Origin: Deltaproteobacteria bacterium
Lineage (GTDB): Bacteria; Desulfobacterota; Desulfobacteria; Desulfobacterales; UBA11574
Assembly (NCBI GenBank): GCA_019314155.1
Contig: JAFCZV010000032.1
Coordinates: forward strand, 1-11,239
Reading direction: 5' to 3'
DNA length: 11,239 nucleotides
Below the pieces are notes generated by a model, which was not told the DNA's origin, ran no database searches, and was given only the letters and a program-made list of their open reading frames with translations. This document shows positions 6,946 through 11,239 of the stretch, in pieces. Both the position numbers and the translations under genes were made by a program. Every line of letters starts with the position of its first letter. The stretch's first letter is position 1.

Positions 6946-7028
6946 GAAGTTGCATAAACCAGGAGCTATAAAAAGATCTTTAATTTCAAATAATTGTAGA
7001 AATTCCGAATTGAGGCAACCTATTTAAA

Positions 7029-9617
7029 ATGGATGAAAGATACGAACCAGGGGCATTGGAATCCAGATGGCAAAAAATCTGGGAGGAGACAAAACTTTTC
7101 AAGGTCGAAGAAAACCCTGACAAAGAAAAATATTATCTTCTCGAGATGTTCCCCTATCCGTCCGGTAACATCCATATGGGACATGTAAGAAACTATACCA
7201 TCGGAGATGTTGTCGCAAGGTATAAACGGATGCAGGGATTTAACGTCCTTCATCCCATGGGATGGGATGCATTTGGCATGCCGGCGGAAAACGCTGCAAT
7301 TGCCAATAACAGTCACCCGGCCAAGTGGACGTATGAAAATATCGATGCCATGCGATCCCAGTTGAAATCTCTCGGTTTTTCCTATGACTGGGAAAGGGAA
7401 ATCGCAACGTGCCGTCCCGAGTATTATCGCTGGGAACAGTGGCTTTTTTTAAAAATGTATGAGAAAGGGATGGCCTATCGCAAGGAGTCTTTTGTAAACT
7501 GGTGTGAACACTGTCAGACTGTCCTGGCCAACGAACAGGTTGAAGCCGGCATGTGTTGGAGGTGCGCCAAACAGGTTCGTCAGAAGAAGCTCTGGCAATG
7601 GTTTTTCCGTATTACCGATTATGCTGAGGATCTCCTGTCATACTGCGAAAAACTGCCCGGCTGGCCGGATAAGGTTATCACCATGCAGAAAAACTGGATC
7701 GGGAAGAGCGTCGGCGCTGAAATCCGGTTTCCCATAGAAAATACCGACGAACAAATACCCGTTTTTACAACCAGACAGGATACGGTATGCGGCGCGACGT
7801 TCATGTGCCTTGCGCCGGAGCATCCGCTGGTGATCAAACTGTCCAAAGGGACCCAACAGGAGAAAGACGTTTCCGAGTTCATCGACCGCATATCCAGCCA
7901 GGACCGTTCCAGCAGAGCGGTGGACAGCTATGAAAAAGAGGGGATTTTTACCGGTGCATATTGTCTCAATCCCTTAAGCGGTGTTCGCATGCCGATCTAT
8001 ACGGCCAATTTCGCCCTCATGGAATATGGTACCGGTGCCGTCATGTCCGTTCCGGCGCATGATCAGCGGGATTTTGAATTTGCCCGTAAATACGACCTCG
8101 ACATCGTTGTGGTCGTAAAACCGTATGATGATGATCTTGATCCCGTCTCCATGACCGAGGCGTATGCCGGAGAAGGTATTATGGTTAATTCCGACCCGTT
8201 CAACGGCATGGATAATATCAAGGCCCTCGATGAGATCGCTTCTTATCTCGAGGAAAAAGGTTTCGGAAAGAAAACGGTGAATTTCAGGTTGAGGGACTGG
8301 GGGATATCGAGACAGCGGTACTGGGGGGCGCCCATCCCGATAATTCATTGCAAAACATGTAACATTGTCCCTGTTCCCGAAGAAAATCTTCCCATTCTGC
8401 TTCCAGAAGATGCCGGTCTTTTGGAAGGGGGGAAGTCGCCGCTCCCGACCCTCGAATCTTTTGTGAACACGACCTGTCCGATTTGCGGCAGCCGTGAAGC
8501 CAGACGGGAAACCGACACAATGGATACCTTTGTGGAATCCTCATGGTATTATGAAAGATATTGCAGCCCGAATTACGACAGCGGAATGTTTGAAAACAAA
8601 TCCGTGGATTACTGGATGCCTGTTGATCAGTATATTGGCGGTGTGGAGCATGCCATTCTACATCTGCTTTATTCCCGATATTATACCAGGGTGCTGAAAG
8701 ACTTTGGGCTGGTCAAATATAAAGAGCCCTTCACACGGTTGTTGACCCAGGGAATGGTCTGTAAAGAGACGGTTTCCTGCCCTGAACACGGGTTTCTTCT
8801 TCCTGAAGAGGTGGACGGAACCGGTGAAGACCGGTGTTGTAAAAAATGTGGCCAGGCGACAACGGTAGGCCGGGTTGAGAAGATGTCCAAGTCGAAAAAG
8901 AACGTCATCGATCCGAACATTCTACTGGAAAAATACGGAGCGGATACGACGAGACTCTTCTGCCTATTTGCGGCCCCACCGGAAAGGGATCTGGAATGGA
9001 GTGAACAGGGGGTTGAAGGCGGTTATCGTTTTTTGAACCGTGTTTGGCGTCTTGCCCGGAAGTGGATGGATTCAATACGCGAGGCCGAACCTTTTGACGG
9101 TGGTCCGGATCAGGTGGAGGGCGATGCTCGCGATGTCGTCAAAAAGACCCATGAAACCATTAAAAAAGTTACCAAAGATATTGAAGACAGATTCCACTTC
9201 AATACCGCCATTAGTGCGATTATGGAGCTTGTGAACACCATGTACGGGGTGGATTCGGACAAAAGCCCTAAAAAAATTGCGGTCATGCGGTTTGCCATGG
9301 AGTCTGTGACACTTCTCTTATCACCTTTTGTTCCACATTTTGCCGAAGAATTGTGGAATGCCCTGGGATTTGAACCCAGCATTTTGCTTGCATCGTGGCC
9401 GTCATACCGGGAAGATGCCTTGGTCAAAGATGAACTCTTGATCGTTGTGCAGGTGAACGGCAAGCTCAGAAGCAGATTCAATGTGGATGTAGATGCAGAC
9501 GACGATGCCATTAGGAAGATGGCCCTTTCAGATGAACGGGCCCAGAAATTTATCGATGGTAAACCTGTCAAAAAAGTTATTGTTGTCAAGAAAAAGCTCG
9601 TGAACATTGTGGTTTGA
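7029..9617 (+). CDS. leuS: Leucyl-tRNA synthetase
   Basis: This class I synthetase charges tRNA-Leu with leucine in the cytoplasm. The 862 residues match the bacterial length (about 860). In order: the HIGH-type motif HMGH (49-52) within PYPSGNIHMGHVRNY, and a zinc-binding CEHC...CWRC module (159-179). The CP1 editing domain has TTR (247-249), T252 and D345 in VPAHD, all at the E. coli numbering. The catalytic core follows with a second Cys set (CKTC 441-444, CPIC 483-486), then a leucine-specific insertion with CPEHG and CCKKCG (584-608), KMSKS (618-622), and the helical anticodon-binding and C-terminal domains. The near-invariant TTRPDT reads TTRQDT here (Q250). Start ATG 7029 has a GAGG site about 13 nt upstream, which is rather far. 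lptE follows 27 bp downstream and is probably co-transcribed. Confidence 0.99.
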   Translation: MDERYEPGALESRWQKIWEETKLFKVEENPDKEKYYLLEMFPYPSGNIHMGHVRNYTIGDVVARYKRMQGFNVLHPMGWDAFGMPAENAAIANNSHPAKWTYENIDAMRSQLKSLGFSYDWEREIATCRPEYYRWEQWLFLKMYEKGMAYRKESFVNWCEHCQTVLANEQVEAGMCWRCAKQVRQKKLWQWFFRITDYAEDLLSYCEKLPGWPDKVITMQKNWIGKSVGAEIRFPIENTDEQIPVFTTRQDTVCGATFMCLAPEHPLVIKLSKGTQQEKDVSEFIDRISSQDRSSRAVDSYEKEGIFTGAYCLNPLSGVRMPIYTANFALMEYGTGAVMSVPAHDQRDFEFARKYDLDIVVVVKPYDDDLDPVSMTEAYAGEGIMVNSDPFNGMDNIKALDEIASYLEEKGFGKKTVNFRLRDWGISRQRYWGAPIPIIHCKTCNIVPVPEENLPILLPEDAGLLEGGKSPLPTLESFVNTTCPICGSREARRETDTMDTFVESSWYYERYCSPNYDSGMFENKSVDYWMPVDQYIGGVEHAILHLLYSRYYTRVLKDFGLVKYKEPFTRLLTQGMVCKETVSCPEHGFLLPEEVDGTGEDRCCKKCGQATTVGRVEKMSKSKKNVIDPNILLEKYGADTTRLFCLFAAPPERDLEWSEQGVEGGYRFLNRVWRLARKWMDSIREAEPFDGGPDQVEGDARDVVKKTHETIKKVTKDIEDRFHFNTAISAIMELVNTMYGVDSDKSPKKIAVMRFAMESVTLLLSPFVPHFAEELWNALGFEPSILLASWPSYREDALVKDELLIVVQVNGKLRSRFNVDVDADDDAIRKMALSDERAQKFIDGKPVKKVIVVKKKLVNIVV

Positions 9618-9644
9618 TTGACGAACTCAAAGAATGGAATAGCC

Positions 9645-10160
9645 ATGTTTTATTGCAGGAAATATATTTTGCCGGTTCTTTTTATGGGGTTGTTTTTTTC
9701 AGCTTGCGGCTACCGGTTTTCCGGGAGTGGAAATCTCCCATCCGGCGTACAGACCATCTTCATCGAGGTCCTCGAAAACCGTACGGTGGAAACCGGTTAT
9801 GAAAATACCGTTACAAATAACCTGATATACGAATTTATCAGAAATGGGCGGGCCGTACAGAAAAGCAGAGACAATGCGGACGCATTCCTTACCGGGGTGA
9901 TTGAATCTGAGCATATTCGGACAATATCCCGTCAGGGGCAGTTGGACCCCCTTGAAAGACGGGTCCAAATTACAATAAGTCTGAAATTGACGGATCAAGG
10001 CGATAGGGTGATATGGTCCAGGTCAGGTATTTCTGACAGTGAAGCCTATGATGTGGGGGCCAACAATCAGATCACCGAACAAAACAAGCGCCTTGCCCTC
10101 GAAATTCTGTCTAAACGACTTGCAGAAACCGCATACAATCGTTTAACAGACGATTTTTAA
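9645..10160 (+). CDS. lptE: LPS-assembly lipoprotein LptE
   Basis: LptE is the outer-membrane lipoprotein that plugs and helps assemble the LptD barrel delivering LPS to the cell surface. The 171-residue product has a lipoprotein signal (basic RK, hydrophobic core, lipobox FSAC with Cys21). The mature end CGYRFSG is typical of the family, and the +2 residue is Gly, not Asp, which fits outer-membrane sorting. The core shows the family pattern of a short strand (QTIFIEVLENRT), a GYENTVTNNLIYEFIRNG helix, and an AFLTGVIE...RVQITISLKLTD sheet. ATG at 9645 with GGA 6 nt upstream is preferred; a TTG at 9618, directly after the leuS stop, would add 9 residues before the signal peptide. It shares the leuS-lptE order known from many Proteobacteria and Desulfobacterota, but no holA follows here. 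Family call is from motifs and context; LptE is poorly conserved in sequence. Confidence 0.88.
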   Translation: MFYCRKYILPVLFMGLFFSACGYRFSGSGNLPSGVQTIFIEVLENRTVETGYENTVTNNLIYEFIRNGRAVQKSRDNADAFLTGVIESEHIRTISRQGQLDPLERRVQITISLKLTDQGDRVIWSRSGISDSEAYDVGANNQITEQNKRLALEILSKRLAETAYNRLTDDF

Positions 10161-10263
10161 GACCCTGTTGCTCGAGTTTAACACCGCCTGTCCTCAAAGG
10201 GCACACGCAACAATCATATTAAACGCCAGATAAGCGCTTTATAAAAAATGCGAGGTTTACCGG

Positions 10264-10530
10264 TTAGGCAGAGATGGCGTTTATATTTTTTGAGAGGCGG
10301 GAAATTTTCCTTGATGCGGTTTTTTTGTGAATCACACCTTTTTTTGCTGCTTTATCGATGATAGATTTTGCGGTATCAAGTTTGGTCAACGCTGATTCTT
10401 TCGATTTTTCACTCACAGCAAGTCGCACATCTTTGACGATATTTTTAATCCTGGTTTTTGTCGACTTATTGCGTATCCGCCTCACCTCGTTCTGGCGTGC
10501 ACGCTTTAATGCAGATTTATGGTTGGCCAA
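10264..10530 (-). CDS. rpsT: 30S ribosomal protein S20
   Basis: S20 is a primary 16S rRNA-binding protein of the small subunit body. The 88-residue, highly basic, all-helical product begins MANHKSALKRARQNEVRR, the family signature, and contains HKKTASRKISRLSK near the C-terminus (69-82); length is normal. The start codon is TTG (10528-10530), as in E. coli rpsT, where the UUG start takes part in autoregulation by S20. Here a strong AAGGAG site lies about 11 nt upstream, a longer spacing than usual, which with UUG would give tunable initiation. The gene converges on lptE and is divergent from murJ. Two overlapping promoter candidates lie directly upstream. No clear intrinsic terminator was found after the stop. 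Confidence 0.97.
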   Translation of the reverse strand: MANHKSALKRARQNEVRRIRNKSTKTRIKNIVKDVRLAVSEKSKESALTKLDTAKSIIDKAAKKGVIHKKTASRKISRLSKNINAISA

Positions 10531-10557
10531 TTTTCAATTAACTCCTTTTTATAAGAT

Positions 10558-10586
10558 ATTATATTTAAAAATGATCAATTTATGAA
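10558..10586 (-). promoter_or_regulatory. Candidate rpsT promoter (downstream, perfect -10)
   Basis: On the minus strand a perfect TATAAT (10558-10563) is preceded after 17 bp by TTCATA (10581-10586, 4 of 6). It would give a leader of about 20 nt that still contains the AAGGAG ribosome site. It overlaps the upstream candidate, so tandem promoters are possible, as are known for rpsT in E. coli. Confidence 0.5.
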
Positions 10587-10605
10587 TTAATTAAAGGGTT
10601 GTCAA
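10577..10605 (-). promoter_or_regulatory. Candidate rpsT promoter (upstream, perfect -35)
   Basis: On the minus strand a perfect TTGACA (10600-10605) is followed after 17 bp by TAAATT (10577-10582, 4 of 6). It would start transcription about 40 nt before the rpsT start codon. It lies within 20 bp of the divergent murJ start, so the two genes share this control region. Confidence 0.5.
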
Positions 10606-10621
10606 GAAATTTTTACTCAAT

Positions 10622-11239
10622 ATGAATCCATCTAAAAATAGACCGGTCTCCGAAAACGACCGTGTAACAAAAGCCACCGGTGTCGTTGGATCGGCAACCC
10701 TATTGAGCCGCATTTTTGGTTTTATAAGAGATGTTGTCATTGCCGGGTTTTTCGGTGCCGGGCTCAGTTCAGATGCATTTTTTGTGGCGTTCAGAATTCC
10801 GAATCTCTTAAGAAGACTTTTTGCCGAAGGATCGTTAAGTGTTGCTTTTATTCCTGTTTTTACCGAATACCTGACACACCGTGGAAAAGAAGATGCCTTT
10901 GAAATGGCAAGATCGGCCGTACGGCTGCTTTCGGTGTTGCTGGTTGCTGTCGCTGTTACAGGTATCGTGTTCTCTCCGCTGATCATACGGATCATAGCAC
11001 CCGGGTTTGCCGACTCACCTGAAAAATTTGCCCTCACGATTTTTTTGACCCGGGTTATGTTCCCGTATATTTTCTTTATCGGAATGGTTGCACTTTCCAT
11101 GGGAATTCTCAATGTTCTCGGCCACTTCGCTGCACCGGCCCTTGCGCCTGTTTTTTTGAACATCTCCATTATTTGTTCGGTTTTTTTAATTTCACCCCAC
11201 ATGACGGATCCTGTAACAGGTCTGGCCGTCGGCGTGGTC
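10622..11239 (+). CDS. murJ: Lipid II flippase MurJ (MviN), 3' end cut by window
   Basis: MurJ is the MOP-superfamily inner-membrane flippase that moves lipid II to the periplasmic side for peptidoglycan synthesis. The 206 visible codons cover roughly the first 40 percent of a protein usually about 510-530 residues long. Family motifs are clear: LLSRIFGFIRDVVIAGFFGAG (27-47), SSDAFFVAFRIPNLLRRLFAEGSLSVAFIPVF (49-80), and TRVMFPYIFFIGMVALSMGILN (143-164). The arginines of the central cavity seen in E. coli MurJ (the SR...R pair in helix 1 and RR after the PNLL motif) are present (R30, R36, R64, R65). The first in-frame ATG after an upstream TAA is 10622; its ribosome site is weak. It is divergent from rpsT. 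No convincing plus-strand promoter was seen. Confidence 0.97.
   Translation, partial: MNPSKNRPVSENDRVTKATGVVGSATLLSRIFGFIRDVVIAGFFGAGLSSDAFFVAFRIPNLLRRLFAEGSLSVAFIPVFTEYLTHRGKEDAFEMARSAVRLLSVLLVAVAVTGIVFSPLIIRIIAPGFADSPEKFALTIFLTRVMFPYIFFIGMVALSMGILNVLGHFAAPALAPVFLNISIICSVFLISPHMTDPVTGLAVGVV

Noticed and set aside
6880..7028. T-box leader upstream of leuS
   Set aside because: The conserved T-box sequence with its antiterminator and terminator hairpins is absent.
9110..9646. 178-codon minus-strand open frame opposite the 3' end of leuS
   Set aside because: Shadow of leuS, Ser/Thr-rich product typical of antisense translation.
10166..10212. Nested stems TGTTGC/GCAACA and TGTCCT/AGGGCA between lptE and rpsT as a terminator
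   Set aside because: There is no T-run after the stems on either strand; the pairing is short and includes a G-U pair. Termination of both genes remains unexplained by sequence.
10591..11202. 203-codon open frame on the minus strand
   Set aside because: It lies wholly opposite murJ, whose protein motifs are unmistakable; composition is that of an antisense shadow.

Overview
The window is an ordinary housekeeping segment of a Gram-negative bacterial chromosome. Its SecDF-YajC, LptE, MurJ, RNase G and LeuRS sequences, with moderate GC content and this gene order, look most like Desulfobacterota (the former Deltaproteobacteria, Desulfobacterales-like). That placement rests on protein character alone and is an inference. 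There are no phage genes, CRISPR arrays, transposase genes, rRNAs or recognisable tRNAs.

Layout. From 6523 down to the left edge, six genes run on the minus strand: RNase G (rng), a membrane-anchored protein with a LysM-like motif and unknown function, yajC, secD, secF, and a dprA cut by the window edge. A candidate promoter just after the LysM-like gene (4218-4246) would let yajC-secD-secF-dprA be transcribed separately from rng. After a 505-bp divergent intergenic region, leuS and lptE run on the plus strand (7029-10160). They meet rpsT (ribosomal protein S20, minus strand) convergently. rpsT is divergent from murJ, which runs off the right edge.

How the genes fit together. YajC-SecD-SecF is the proton-driven accessory complex of the Sec translocon. 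LptE (LPS export to the outer membrane) and MurJ (lipid II flippase) are envelope biogenesis factors that need an active secretion route. RNase G, LeuRS and S20 are RNA-processing and translation genes. DprA protects and loads incoming single-stranded DNA onto RecA, and here it appears to be carried as the last visible gene of the sec operon.

Points worth a second look: (1) SecF has about 43 extra residues forming two additional membrane helices, which look like a diverged duplicate of its own next segment. (2) A roughly 163-bp imperfect palindrome in the rng/leuS intergenic region could be a MITE-like element or a structured RNA. (3) The LysM-like protein has an interrupted motif and an unrecognised C-terminus. 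(4) Several genes (secD, yajC, rpsT) start with TTG and dprA starts with GTG. I did not find a clear novel defence or mobile system.
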